The notes: generated by a model from the letters alone, not told the origin. Counted from the stretch's first letter, positions 17,382 to 26,068 are shown. The stretch is DNA of 47,013 nucleotides from Candidatus Hydrogenedentota bacterium (GCA_035416745.1 DAOLNV010000017.1:1-47013), one strand, 5' to 3'. A program made the numbers and translations.

Positions 17382-17412
17382 GGAGTGCCGGCGATACTGC
17401 TGCCGGCACTCC
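17382..17412 (-). terminator. Hairpin downstream of pseudopilin 2
   Basis: GGAGTGCCGGC and GCCGGCACTCC pair perfectly over 11 bp around a nine-base loop. It lies about 75 bases after the stop on the minus strand, the counterpart of 15327-15364. The tail is only moderately T-rich. Confidence 0.6.
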
Positions 17413-17488
17413 TCGCTCCCGTACTTCTTTTCTATATCCGCACGGCCCCGCTTACGCGGCGGCTGTGCGCAATATGTCTGAGACGGTC

Positions 17489-18580
17489 TCAGGGGAAATC
17501 CAAATTGTCGGGGTCGCAGCCGGGCGGCACCACGTAGGCGAATTCGTTTACCGGCCAAAGCTCGCTGCCATGGTACCGCGCCCATTCCACGTGGCCGTCC
17601 ATGAACAGGATGTTCATGCCGCCCGGAATGTGGTTGAAACGGTTGGCATCGACGCCGCCGCCGCCCGCATCATACGCACGGCTCTCGTCGTACATGACAA
17701 CGATTTCCGACTGCGCAAGGGCCGAGCCCGCGGGGTTGTTGATGTCGGTGATGCAGAAACGCTCGATGCCCTCACGCAACCGGCGGATGCTGATCTCTTT
17801 GCCGGAAGGCAGCGTGACGCTGAAGTCGCTCGCCCGATTACGCCACGAGGAATTGGTTTCCGAAGTAGGAGCGCCCGGCCACTTCCCCGTGGTGTAGTTG
17901 TTCATGACGCTCTGCCCGACCGCCCAGTAGTCCAGCGCAGTGTTCACCATCCAGGACTGCTCGATCATGCGGCCAGGATAGCGGTAGCTGCGAACATCGG
18001 TGAACCGGCTCGTGTAGAGGTCGGTGTGCCAATACGGCGCGCACGCGTTCGGGTTGATGCCGCAATCGTAGAAACGCGCCTTTGTGCCGCCGGAGCCTAC
18101 CAGCGGCTCCACTACTCGGGGGGCAGCTTGCTTGCCAAAGCAGGGGTTATTCTGGTCGTTGTCGGTCGTGGCACGGGTCACCGAATTGGTGTCGCAGCCG
18201 CCCAACGCGTTTCTGGCCAGGCTGAAATCGGTGGCTTTGTAGTCGTCATAACGGCCGGCTGACGGGCAGGCGGCGATCATGACGTCTGTGCAGTATTCGG
18301 GATACACCTCCCACGCGCCGGGGGCCACGGCCATGTTCTTGTCAGCCGCGAACGACGTATTCGTGTGGTCAATGCTGTTGTAAGGCCAACGTTCGCCCTT
18401 GGACTCGTTGGCGAACATCTTGAAAACGATGCCCCATTGTTTGAGGTTGTTCTGGCAGCTCGAACGCCGCGCAGCTTCGCGGGCCCGCGCCAGTGCCGGC
18501 AGAAGAATCGCGGCCAGAATGCCAATGATCGCGATCACCACCAGCAGCTCTATCAACGTAAAGCCTTTCTTGGATATCAT
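17489..18580 (-). CDS. DUF1559 type II/IV-like pseudopilin, copy 2
   Basis: Predicted 363 aa with the same architecture as copy 1: leader ending in KKGFTLIELL, a hydrophobic helix, ARAREAARRSSCQNNLKQWG, six or more conserved Cys (for example CPSAGRYDDYK and NPCFGK), and the terminal HIPGGMNILFMDGHVEW. GGGAG precedes the ATG at 18580. It differs from copy 1 mostly in the middle (residues about 75-90 and 220-250) and in the last 15 residues, as expected for paralogues whose exposed surface is changing. It may be an independent transcription unit, since it has its own leader and downstream hairpin. Confidence 0.93.
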   Translation of the reverse strand: MISKKGFTLIELLVVIAIIGILAAILLPALARAREAARRSSCQNNLKQWGIVFKMFANESKGERWPYNSIDHTNTSFAADKNMAVAPGAWEVYPEYCTDVMIAACPSAGRYDDYKATDFSLARNALGGCDTNSVTRATTDNDQNNPCFGKQAAPRVVEPLVGSGGTKARFYDCGINPNACAPYWHTDLYTSRFTDVRSYRYPGRMIEQSWMVNTALDYWAVGQSVMNNYTTGKWPGAPTSETNSSWRNRASDFSVTLPSGKEISIRRLREGIERFCITDINNPAGSALAQSEIVVMYDESRAYDAGGGGVDANRFNHIPGGMNILFMDGHVEWARYHGSELWPVNEFAYVVPPGCDPDNLDFP

Positions 18581-19040
18581 AATGTCGACTCCCTGCGGTT
18601 CTTTACGATTCAGCTCCGTTACTTTTCATTTCATCAGGACCGATAAGCTCTTCGAAACCCTTACGAAGATGCTTGATGAGTACGGATTGCTTCCCTTGGC
18701 GCTCTCCTTATCCTTAGGGTTGACGGAGGACTCTCCACCAGGAGTGGCAGCGACCCCAACCGCCAATCCTCTATTCAAGTTCTGCAAGCTGAAGGGTATC
18801 GTTTCGCACGGCCCCTCGCCTGCCGCGCCTCGGACTGCCGAAGCGCTATGCTTCAACCGTCTTGTCCGACGTTTGGGCCCTTTTCCATAACCAAAATGCT
18901 AACAATGACTTAGGAGCCCGAAAGCCTCTGCGTTAACAACGCCACTTGCCAGCAAGGTCCAAATCACCTAGAATTGACGCGTCAGCCGACAGGTTTCATA
19001 GCCAGCAGTCTATGTTGGATACGACACTAACAGGGTTGTA
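18581..19040. other. 460-bp divergent intergenic region
   Basis: It separates pseudopilin 2 (minus) from the AraC-type regulator (plus). It contains the copy-2 leader hairpin (18652-18670) and, at the right edge, an inverted repeat that overlaps the possible GTG start of the regulator. No other gene is seen. Confidence 0.5.
18652..18670 (-). promoter_or_regulatory. Leader hairpin of pseudopilin 2
   Basis: On the minus strand CTTCG-TAAGGGTTT-CGAAG forms a 5-bp stem 72 bases upstream of the start, the same distance as in copy 1. The second base pair is G-C in one copy and T-A in the other. Both loops end in GGTTT. Confidence 0.45.
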
Positions 19041-19046
19041 GTGTCG
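19022..19046. promoter_or_regulatory. Inverted repeat, possible autoregulatory operator
   Basis: CGACACTA (19022-19029) and TAGTGTCG (19039-19046) form a perfect 8-bp inverted repeat with a nine-base spacer. It overlaps the GTG start candidate of the AraC gene and lies in the divergent region shared with pseudopilin 2. A role as an operator is inferred. Confidence 0.5.
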
Positions 19047-20069
19047 ATAATTGAATATTTTGATCGGATTTCCAGAATGAATAAGTTGTACGGGCTGATC
19101 GCGGAGCGAACCGTCCAACGGTACGGCTACATATTGACTGCGCAGCGGCCGCTATCCGTTGGCTACCACGAGTTCACGCATGTGAACGGGGAAACCCCGC
19201 GTCCGTGCGAGGACTTGGCCTGGCCGGGTACGGTGGACCACCTCTCTCCCGAGAACAAGCGCGAACTGCCGCCGCACGACCACGATCATTGCGAGTTGCT
19301 GCTGATCCTCGGGGGCAAAGCCGTGCACCGCACGCAACACTACGTGGCGCCCCTGGGGCGGGGAGATATCGTCATGACGTCTCCGGGACAGCCCCACGCG
19401 TTCGACCAAATCGACGGCATCCAGCGGATCGAATGCGGGTGTTTGTCGGAATGTGTCGCACACGGCTCGGAGGACCTGTGGGGGGAGCCGGGCGTGCTTC
19501 AGCTTTTTCTGGCGCCCGATGCCCTGGCCCCGGCGGGAAGCCTCCGGGTAACCCATCACAGGCTGAATGAAGAGAATCTGGCGTTATGTATCGCGGAATT
19601 CCGGGCGATGGCGCTCGAGCTGGAACGGGGGAGGCCATCGCTTCCCTACCTCAGGCGCTGTCTGGGCAAGCTGATAATCGTGGTGGGGCGTTCGTACGCG
19701 GATTCCCAAGGGCTTGACCCTTCCGAAAGTCTGAACGAACAGCTTCTCGACTGGCTCAGGATAATCGAGAATCACGCCTCCTCGAACGAGCCGTTCCGCG
19801 TGTCTGACCTTGCGAAGCAGTATGGACTGTCGCCGGGCCATCTTGCGCGCCAGTTCAACAAAGCCGTTGGGGTCAGTCCGTCCCAGTATTTCCAGCACCG
19901 CCGCGTGCAGCACGCGTGCTGGCTGCTGCTGCACACCCAGCATTCGGTAACGGACATAGCCTACGCGCTTGGTTTTTCGGATGTTCCCCATTTCGAGAGA
20001 GTGTTCCACGAGCGGCGCAAGATGACGCCGCGCGCCTACCGCGACCGTTTCAGCGAAAAAAAGCCGTAA
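19041..20069 (+). CDS. AraC-family transcriptional regulator
   Basis: Predicted 342 aa if it starts at GTG 19041, or 330 aa from ATG 19077. Neither start has a strong ribosome-binding site, and the GTG lies inside an inverted repeat, so ATG 19077 may be the real start. Residues about 65-150 look like a cupin sensor domain (PPHDHDHCELLLILGGKAVH, GDIVMTSPGQPHAF). The last 100 residues carry two AraC helix-turn-helix motifs (VSDLAKQYGLSPGHLARQFN and DIAYALGFSDVPHFERVFHE). AraC proteins of this layout usually sense sugars or related small molecules. It reads toward the methyltransferase pair and away from pseudopilin 2, so either could be its target. Confidence 0.9.
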   Translation: MSIIEYFDRISRMNKLYGLIAERTVQRYGYILTAQRPLSVGYHEFTHVNGETPRPCEDLAWPGTVDHLSPENKRELPPHDHDHCELLLILGGKAVHRTQHYVAPLGRGDIVMTSPGQPHAFDQIDGIQRIECGCLSECVAHGSEDLWGEPGVLQLFLAPDALAPAGSLRVTHHRLNEENLALCIAEFRAMALELERGRPSLPYLRRCLGKLIIVVGRSYADSQGLDPSESLNEQLLDWLRIIENHASSNEPFRVSDLAKQYGLSPGHLARQFNKAVGVSPSQYFQHRRVQHACWLLLHTQHSVTDIAYALGFSDVPHFERVFHERRKMTPRAYRDRFSEKKP

Positions 20070-20389
20070 CTTATCCCCTTCCCACACGAAGGTTGGATGG
20101 AGCGGGCGGCCGCTGTCCCGCGGCTGCACTGCACTCCCCGCCATGGCGTGATTTCCACGGTTAACGCCGTGAGGGAAAGGACATAAGCGGCCTGGCGCGC
20201 ACGTTTGCGCGCGCAGGTTGCGCGCAGCATGCCCGGCACATTCAAGGATCATTTTCCTCAGAGCTTGTGATATAACTTCTGTTCTGGGCTGTGTTTTGGT
20301 GTCGGGAATCCGCCCGGACGCCCTGTGCGCAGCAGGCCGGGACCGGGCAGGAATTCAACGTTTGAGGCGCAGGAAGGGATGGGCACGCT
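20070..20389. other. 320-bp gap before the methyltransferase pair
   Basis: No gene is seen. It contains GC-rich alternating GCGCGC segments near 20195-20225 that can pair with each other, and an extended -10 element at 20268-20276. Confidence 0.5.
20268..20276 (+). promoter_or_regulatory. Extended -10 promoter element
   Basis: TGATATAAC fits the extended -10 form TGnTATAAT with one change. No good -35 is visible. It lies about 115 bases before the methyltransferase gene. Confidence 0.4.
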
Positions 20390-21778
20390 ATGACGAATGA
20401 TCTGTCCGGGAAAGAGATCTTATTGGCGGCGATACGGAACGAGCAGACGCCCCGTCCGGCGTGGCTGCCCTTTGTGGGGGTTCATGGCGGAAAACTTATC
20501 GGCAAGACTGCGACCGAGTACCTGCAATCCGCGGACTGTGTGGTCGAGGGTTTGCTGAAAGCGCGGGAATTGTACAAGCCCGACGGGCTGCCGGTGTTGT
20601 TCGACCTGCAAATGGAAGCGGAGGTGCTGGGTTGTAACCTGCAGTGGGCTGACGAGGTGCCGCCGTCGGTCACGTCGCATCCGCTGACCTCGCGCGCTCT
20701 GGGCGATCTGCCCGAGTTCGACCTCGCAAAGGGGCGGTATCCCATCGCGAAGGAGGCCTTGGTGCGCTGCCGAGAGAAGATGGGCAGCGACGTGGCGTTT
20801 TACGGCCTGATTACCGGCCCGTTCACGCTGGCGTCGCACCTGCGCGGAAGCGAACTGTTTCTCGATATGATGACGTCGTCCGATGAGGTGCACCGGTTGT
20901 TGGATTACTGCGCGAATGTGGGCTGCAAGGCGGCGGATTTCTACCTCGAGCACGGGGCGGACGTAATCGCGGTGGTGGACCCGATGACGAGCCAGATATC
21001 TCAGCAGCATTTCGAACACTTCATTGCTCAGCCGCTGAACAAGGTCTTTGCCCACATTGCGGCGAAAAACGGGATGTCGTCGCTGTTCGTTTGCGGCGAC
21101 GCGACGCGCAATCTCGAGTTGATGTGCCGCACGAAGTGCGACAACGTGCAGGTCGATGAAAACATTCCGCTGGACCTGCTCAAGAACCTGGCTCACAAAT
21201 ACGGCAAATCGTTCGGGGGCAATCTCAAGCTCACGGTGGTACTGCTCTTGGGCAGCGAAGCCGATTGCATGCTCGACGCCATCCGCTGCATCGACCTGGC
21301 GGGTCTTCAGGGCTTCATTCTGGCCCCCGGCTGCGATCTGCCGTACGCCACCCCGGAGCGCAACCTGATCGCGGTGGCCCAGATGGTGCACGACGACTAT
21401 CAGCGCCAGGTGTCACGCACTTCCCTCAAGGCAACCCAGATGGAGTCGTTTGACGATATTCAGTTGCCCGATTACGGCAACAAGGACGTGGTGTTTGTGG
21501 ACGTCATCACCCTGGATTCGTCGGCCTGCGCGCCCTGCCTGTACATGATTGACGCCGCGCGCAACGCCGCCGAACACGCCAACTGCTATGTCACCGTGCG
21601 TGAGCACAAGGTCAAAACGCGCGACGGCATCGGTTACATGTGCCGGCTCCACGTCGAGAACATCCCGTCGATCTGCATCGACGGCAAGCTGCGCTTTTCT
21701 TCGCAAATCCCGGACCGCCACACCTTGATAGCCGCTATCGAGGCGCGGGCAAAGGAAAAGCAGGGAGGCGGCGGATGA
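20390..21778 (+). CDS. UroD/MtaA-type methyltransferase fused to thioredoxin-like domain
   Basis: Predicted 462 aa. Residues about 5-345 are a uroporphyrinogen-decarboxylase-fold protein closest in feel to corrinoid methyltransferases of the MtaA/MtbA group: FYGLITGPFTLASHLRG, ADVIAVVDPMTSQIS, LFVCGD (Cys235) and LAPGCDLPYATPERN (Cys315). In MtaA zinc is held by His-x-Cys and a later Cys; here the His position is Phe233, so metal binding may differ. Residues about 365-455 look like a small thioredoxin-fold domain with CAPC at 380-383. A corrinoid or methyl-group transfer role with a thiol-redox partner is plausible but inferred. Its stop overlaps the start of the GTPase gene, which implies coupled translation. 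Confidence 0.8.
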   Translation: MTNDLSGKEILLAAIRNEQTPRPAWLPFVGVHGGKLIGKTATEYLQSADCVVEGLLKARELYKPDGLPVLFDLQMEAEVLGCNLQWADEVPPSVTSHPLTSRALGDLPEFDLAKGRYPIAKEALVRCREKMGSDVAFYGLITGPFTLASHLRGSELFLDMMTSSDEVHRLLDYCANVGCKAADFYLEHGADVIAVVDPMTSQISQQHFEHFIAQPLNKVFAHIAAKNGMSSLFVCGDATRNLELMCRTKCDNVQVDENIPLDLLKNLAHKYGKSFGGNLKLTVVLLLGSEADCMLDAIRCIDLAGLQGFILAPGCDLPYATPERNLIAVAQMVHDDYQRQVSRTSLKATQMESFDDIQLPDYGNKDVVFVDVITLDSSACAPCLYMIDAARNAAEHANCYVTVREHKVKTRDGIGYMCRLHVENIPSICIDGKLRFSSQIPDRHTLIAAIEARAKEKQGGGG

Positions 21779-22689
21779 CCGCGCTGAGCCTGGTCACCGG
21801 ATTCCTGGGCAGCGGCAAGACCACGTATTTGCGCCGGCTCGTCAACCAGTACCGCGACCGCCGGCTGGTGTTCCTGGTCAACGAATTCTCTCCGGTGGAC
21901 ATCGACGGGCCCCTCCTCGGGAGCGTCGAGGATGACGTCCTATCGCTGCCCGGCGGCAGCATCTTCTGCACATGCCTCGTAACGGAATTCATCAGCACCC
22001 TCAAGAGCATCCCCGAGCGGTTCGGCAGAGAGGCGCCGGTGGAGGGCGTCATCATCGAAGCCAGCGGCATCGCGAACCCGAAAGTCGTCGAGCGCATGCT
22101 CCGCGAGACCAGACTCGACGAACATTACGCCCTCAGCACCATCGTCACCATCGTCGATCCCGGCACGTTCCCCGTTCTCAGGCACACGTTGCCCAACATC
22201 GTAGCCCAGGTAGAGGCCAGCGATACCGTCATCCTCAACAAAGTCGATGTGTTCGACGCGAAAACCCTCGAATCCGTCGAAGAGGACCTCCGTCGTATTC
22301 ACCCCGGGGTGCGGATCGTCCGTGCAACATATTGTGAGGTCGCTCTGGATGTCCTAGCGATGCCGCAATACCGCGGGCTGGAGGGGGAATACGCGCCGTG
22401 CGCGGATCCCAATTACGCGCGATTCACCGTGAAGGTGCCGGTTCCCCTCGATGAAGCCAGACTGCGCGCGGCACTGGAGGGCGTGAGGACGGTTCTGTTT
22501 CGCATGAAGGGTTTCGTGCCGGGGCCGTCGGGCAGCCTTTACCTCGATTATTCGGGCTCGGGCCTGACCCTCGCACCGGCCGCGGAACCGCATCCCGCCC
22601 ACGAACTCGCCATCATCGCCAGCGGGCCCCGCTACGAAGAAGCCCGCCGTTTTGTCGAAGCTCTCAAACGCGGCGCCTGCAACGCCTGA
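21775..22689 (+). CDS. G3E family GTPase (CobW/COG0523-like)
   Basis: Predicted 304-aa P-loop GTPase. GFLGSGKTT (residues 9-17), NEFSPVDIDGPLL, IIEASGIANP and ILNKVD are the family landmarks. COG0523 proteins normally carry a CxCC metal site after switch I; here the place reads GGSIFCTCLV, leaving Cys65 and Cys67 in an altered spacing. A C-terminal CobW-type domain follows (LFRMKGFVPGPSGSLYLDYS). Family members deliver or insert metals or load cobalamin into enzymes. The ATG overlaps the upstream stop (ATGA), so it probably serves the methyltransferase fusion, perhaps as a metal or corrinoid chaperone. Confidence 0.9.
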   Translation: MTALSLVTGFLGSGKTTYLRRLVNQYRDRRLVFLVNEFSPVDIDGPLLGSVEDDVLSLPGGSIFCTCLVTEFISTLKSIPERFGREAPVEGVIIEASGIANPKVVERMLRETRLDEHYALSTIVTIVDPGTFPVLRHTLPNIVAQVEASDTVILNKVDVFDAKTLESVEEDLRRIHPGVRIVRATYCEVALDVLAMPQYRGLEGEYAPCADPNYARFTVKVPVPLDEARLRAALEGVRTVLFRMKGFVPGPSGSLYLDYSGSGLTLAPAAEPHPAHELAIIASGPRYEEARRFVEALKRGACNA

Positions 22690-22771
22690 TGCCGCTCCCC
22701 GCGAAGTAACGCTGCCCGTGCCGGCTGGTCCAGGGGGATTCTTTGCGCAACGGATCGCGGTGTCGCATGTA

Positions 22772-22777
22772 TAATAG
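22772..22777 (+). promoter_or_regulatory. Consensus -10 hexamer (TATAAT)
   Basis: A perfect TATAAT, preceded directly by TG, lies about 100 bases before the small lipoprotein gene. The -35 region is poor at normal spacing. Confidence 0.45.
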
Positions 22778-22874
22778 GACAGGGCGTGCTCGATGGTAGC
22801 GGGAGCGCGGTACGGTTGTGGCTGGCCGCGAGAAGCGGGGAAAGCCGGCGTTCCCGTAGAGGGAGGGAAATTCC

Positions 22875-23525
22875 ATGCGAAACAGGATTGGTCTCACCGG
22901 GACGTTGCTTTTGTGCGTGTTCATCGCAGGCATTGGGTGCCCGCTGTCGGCGCCGATGCTGCGGCTGGTTTTCAATCAGGGAACCTGCGGCGACACAGCC
23001 GGTTACAGCGAATCGGACTATTCAGACTTTTTCGGAGGCGAACAGCAGCTCGGCGACGATTTCGAGCTCACTGCGCCAACGTCGACCGTCACCCTCGTGA
23101 AATGGTGGGGCGCCTACCGGGACGACGACCCCGTGACCGACGATTTCACGCTGACTGTCTTCCGGGACAATGGGACCGGCATGCCGGATACGGGCGGCTA
23201 CTGGGAATGGCGGGCGGGCGACGTCGTAAACCGCACCGCTACCACCATGCGCATTGCCCCGGCCACTTGGGACCTGACCGTCTACGAGTACAGTTGCGAG
23301 GTGGAAGGCTGGGTGGGAATGGAGCCGGGCGAAAAATACTTCCTCTCGATTGTCAACGACACGGGCAAATGGATGTGGTGTGACAACGGGTCGGCCTCCG
23401 AGGGGAACAACTTCGGCGTGGCACGCGAGGGGTGGGGCGATGACTGGGGCTCCAACGCTGTTGACATGGCCTTCCAGCTCTGGAGCAACGAGGCGCTGTG
23501 GCCGCCGGGGATCTGGGAAAAATAG
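22875..23525 (+). CDS. Small exported lipoprotein, unknown function
   Basis: Predicted 216 aa. The ATG follows GAGGGAGGG. A signal peptide ends in a lipobox (AGIGC, Cys22). The mature part is acidic and aromatic, with many Trp and Gly, and looks all-beta: DDFELTAPTSTVTLVKWWGA, FTLTVFRDNGTGMPD, EKYFLSIVNDTG, and a repeated W-G-D segment near the end. This pattern is common in surface beta-sandwich proteins that accompany carbohydrate enzymes. I do not recognise a specific family. It precedes the DUF4838 gene by about 120 bases. Confidence 0.7.
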   Translation: MRNRIGLTGTLLLCVFIAGIGCPLSAPMLRLVFNQGTCGDTAGYSESDYSDFFGGEQQLGDDFELTAPTSTVTLVKWWGAYRDDDPVTDDFTLTVFRDNGTGMPDTGGYWEWRAGDVVNRTATTMRIAPATWDLTVYEYSCEVEGWVGMEPGEKYFLSIVNDTGKWMWCDNGSASEGNNFGVAREGWGDDWGSNAVDMAFQLWSNEALWPPGIWEK

Positions 23526-23648
23526 ATGCGGCATCTTGCCGCCGACGTTGACCGGCGGGGGCGCCGGTCCCGCACGCCCGTTCTTGCGCTGCAACCCGCG
23601 GGGCAGTAGAGTATCCCTTGGCGCACACAAGAAAGGGAGGGCTGTCTC

Positions 23649-25976
23649 ATGGGGAAACGCCGGGGATGGATTCTGGTGATATTGGCGGTGGCGGCGGTCG
23701 GCTTGGGGAGCGGCGGTTGCGCGCGGCTGGGCGCACCTCGGGGAAAAGGCCCGCTGACGCTGGCCGATAACGGCCAAACGGATTTCTTCATTGTGATTGC
23801 GGAGGACGCCTCGCCTTCGACCAGTCACGGCGCGGCCGAACTGCAGCATTACCTACGCGAAATCACTGGGGCGGTGTTCCCGGTACAAACCGACGCCGTA
23901 GCGATGGGCAAGCACGAGATCATCCTGGGCGACAGCAAACACCTGCGCCAGCTCGACACCCGGGTGGATTTCGATGCGCTGGGCGATGAAGGCTACGTGC
24001 TCCGCACGGTGGGCCCGCATTTGGTGATTGCCGGGGGCGCGTTGCGGGGCAATCTCTACGGCGTGTACGGCCTGCTCGAAGACCACTTCGGCTGCAAGTG
24101 GTTTACCACTGCCGTGAGCCGCGTTCCGAAACAGCCCAGGCTGAAGTTCGGCCCCATAAACGAGACCAAGGCGCCGGTTTTGGAGTACCGGGAACCGTTC
24201 GTTATGGATTGTTTTGACGGCAACTGGTGCGCCCGCAACCGGATGAACAGCAGCGCGGCCTCGCTCGAGGAGAAGCATGGCGGCAAGGTGCGTTTCGGCA
24301 ACGGCATGTTCGTGCACACGTTCAATTCTCTCGTCCCGCCGGATACCTGTTTCGATGAGCATCCCGAGTACTTCTCGGAAATAGGCGGCAAACGGGTCAA
24401 GGACCACACGCAACTCTGCTGCACCAACCCGGACGTGGTGCGCATCGTCACCGAAGAGGTTAAGAAGCGCATCGCGGCGGACCCCGGCGCCTTCGTGTAC
24501 TCGGTGTCGCAGAACGACTGGGACAACCATTGCGAGTGCGCGGTCTGCCAGGCCCTGGCCGAGAAGGAAGGGTCGCAGATGGCGCCAGTCCTGCAGTTGG
24601 TCAACCAGGTCGCGGAAGAAATCGAGAAGGTATACCCCGACAAGGCCATCGAGACCCTTGCCTACCAGTGGACGCGCAAGGCCCCGAAGACGATGCGGCC
24701 CCGGCCAAACGTCATCATCCGGCTGTGCAGCATCGAATGCTGTTTCATGCATCCCCTGGCCACCTGCGACAGCGAGCAGAACCGCGCGTTCCGGCGGGAC
24801 GCCGAGGCCTGGGCCAAGGTCGCGAACCGGCTCTGGGTATGGGATTACGTGACCAGTTTCCGCCATTACCTCGTGCCGTTCCCGAACCTCCGGGTGCGTG
24901 ACGACAACATTCGGTTCTTCATCCGGAACAACGTGGTGGGCATCTTCGAGCAGGACACCTACACGACGCGGAACGGCGAGTTCAACGAGCTGAGCGGCTA
25001 TCTCAACGCGAAGCTCTTGTGGGACCCTGAATATGGCGAGGACCAGGCCATTGACGAGTTTCTCGAAGCGGTGTACGGCAAGGCATCCAGACCCATCCGT
25101 GCCTACCTCGATATGCTCCACGACAAAGTCGAGAAGGAGAACATCCACTGCGACATCTGGATCGGGCCCAAGGAGGCGCCTTACCTGACGGAAGACGTGA
25201 TGGCGAAGGGCGAGAAGCTGTGGGACAGTGCGGAGGCCGCCGTCGCGGACCAGCCGGCGGTTCTCGAACGCGTAAAGATTGCCCGGCTCTGCCATGAATA
25301 CAGCTGGCTCGAACAAAACCGGCTCAAGGGCAATGTGCTGTACGAGTTCGACCACGCCAATTTCGCGGTCCAGCCCCGGCCGGATTTTCAGAGGCGCGTG
25401 CAATCGTTCTTCGAGGTGGCGCGCAAGGCCAGCGTAACGTGGATGGACGAAGGCACTATCAGCCTGGATGCCTATGCCGAAAGCTTCGCGGTTGCGTTGC
25501 AGGGCGGCAGGCAGACTCTTGAACCTCTGGAGCCGGTGGCGGTGGCGAATCCGCAACCCGGCATCGCGTTTCAAGCGTACACCGGCGGATGGGACGCGTT
25601 GCCGGACGTGACGGGTCTTACGCCCGCCGGGGAAGGTGTGGCCACGCACGTGCATCTTGACGCCTGGCCTGACGGGGGCGGTTTCGCGCTGCGTTTCTCG
25701 GGATTCTTCCTGGCGCCCAACGACGGCATCTATACCTTCGCCATCGGTTCAAACGACGGCAGCCGTCTGACCATCGGCGCCAAGGTTGTTGATAACGACG
25801 GGCTTCACTCCCTTCGGGAACGGTCCGCTCAGGTGGCGCTTCGAAAAGGGTACCATCCCATCGCCGTAGAGTACTTTCAGGCGGGCGGGGCCAAGGAATT
25901 GTATCTGCGTTACGACGGTCCCGGCATCAGCAACCGTCCGATCCCTCCATCGGCGTTTTATCACGACGCGGGATAA
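23649..25976 (+). CDS. DUF4838 lipoprotein with C-terminal PA14-like domain
   Basis: Predicted 775 aa. GAAAGGGAGGG precedes the ATG. A signal peptide has lipobox GSGGC. Residues about 35-160 match the GH67N/GH20b-type domain (AAELQHYLREITGAVFPV, EIILGDSKH, LRGNLYGVYGLLEDHFGCKW). The middle part fits DUF4838, a family of predicted glycoside hydrolases, with VYSVSQNDWDNHCECAVCQA and VWDYVTSFRHYLVPFPNLRV. The C-terminus (about 645-770) is PA14-like (LRFSGFFLAPNDGIYTFAIG, SNDGSRLTIG), a sugar-binding fold. It is exported and surface-attached and probably acts on a complex glycan. It sits in a plus-strand run with a beta-galactosidase. Confidence 0.87.
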   Translation: MGKRRGWILVILAVAAVGLGSGGCARLGAPRGKGPLTLADNGQTDFFIVIAEDASPSTSHGAAELQHYLREITGAVFPVQTDAVAMGKHEIILGDSKHLRQLDTRVDFDALGDEGYVLRTVGPHLVIAGGALRGNLYGVYGLLEDHFGCKWFTTAVSRVPKQPRLKFGPINETKAPVLEYREPFVMDCFDGNWCARNRMNSSAASLEEKHGGKVRFGNGMFVHTFNSLVPPDTCFDEHPEYFSEIGGKRVKDHTQLCCTNPDVVRIVTEEVKKRIAADPGAFVYSVSQNDWDNHCECAVCQALAEKEGSQMAPVLQLVNQVAEEIEKVYPDKAIETLAYQWTRKAPKTMRPRPNVIIRLCSIECCFMHPLATCDSEQNRAFRRDAEAWAKVANRLWVWDYVTSFRHYLVPFPNLRVRDDNIRFFIRNNVVGIFEQDTYTTRNGEFNELSGYLNAKLLWDPEYGEDQAIDEFLEAVYGKASRPIRAYLDMLHDKVEKENIHCDIWIGPKEAPYLTEDVMAKGEKLWDSAEAAVADQPAVLERVKIARLCHEYSWLEQNRLKGNVLYEFDHANFAVQPRPDFQRRVQSFFEVARKASVTWMDEGTISLDAYAESFAVALQGGRQTLEPLEPVAVANPQPGIAFQAYTGGWDALPDVTGLTPAGEGVATHVHLDAWPDGGGFALRFSGFFLAPNDGIYTFAIGSNDGSRLTIGAKVVDNDGLHSLRERSAQVALRKGYHPIAVEYFQAGGAKELYLRYDGPGISNRPIPPSAFYHDAG

Positions 25977-26006
25977 CGATGGTGCGGGAATCTCGTGAGG
26001 TTCTCA

Positions 26007-26036
26007 TTGGCCGGACGGGCCAGCCGCTGTTATAGT
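26007..26036 (+). promoter_or_regulatory. Candidate promoter for the GH42 gene
   Basis: TTGGCC and TATAGT are 18 bases apart, about 33 bases before the ATG of the beta-galactosidase gene. The -35 is imperfect. Confidence 0.45.
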
Positions 26037-26068
26037 AGCCCGCAAGGAACGAGTGAAGGAAATTCCGT

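Larger units (their letters stand above)
16514..17488. other. 975-bp gap between pseudopilin genes
   Basis: This region is visibly less GC-rich than its neighbours and has no convincing gene. It holds the leader of copy 1 (hairpin 16585-16600), a 7-bp hairpin at 16767-16790 (AGCACCC / GGGTGCT), a remnant REP arm near 17350 and the copy-2 downstream hairpin. The frame at 16786-17082 has no start signal or known domain. Confidence 0.5.

Noticed and set aside
23853..25655. 600-codon minus-strand frame
   Set aside because: Antisense shadow of the DUF4838 lipoprotein gene; no start signal and a biased composition.
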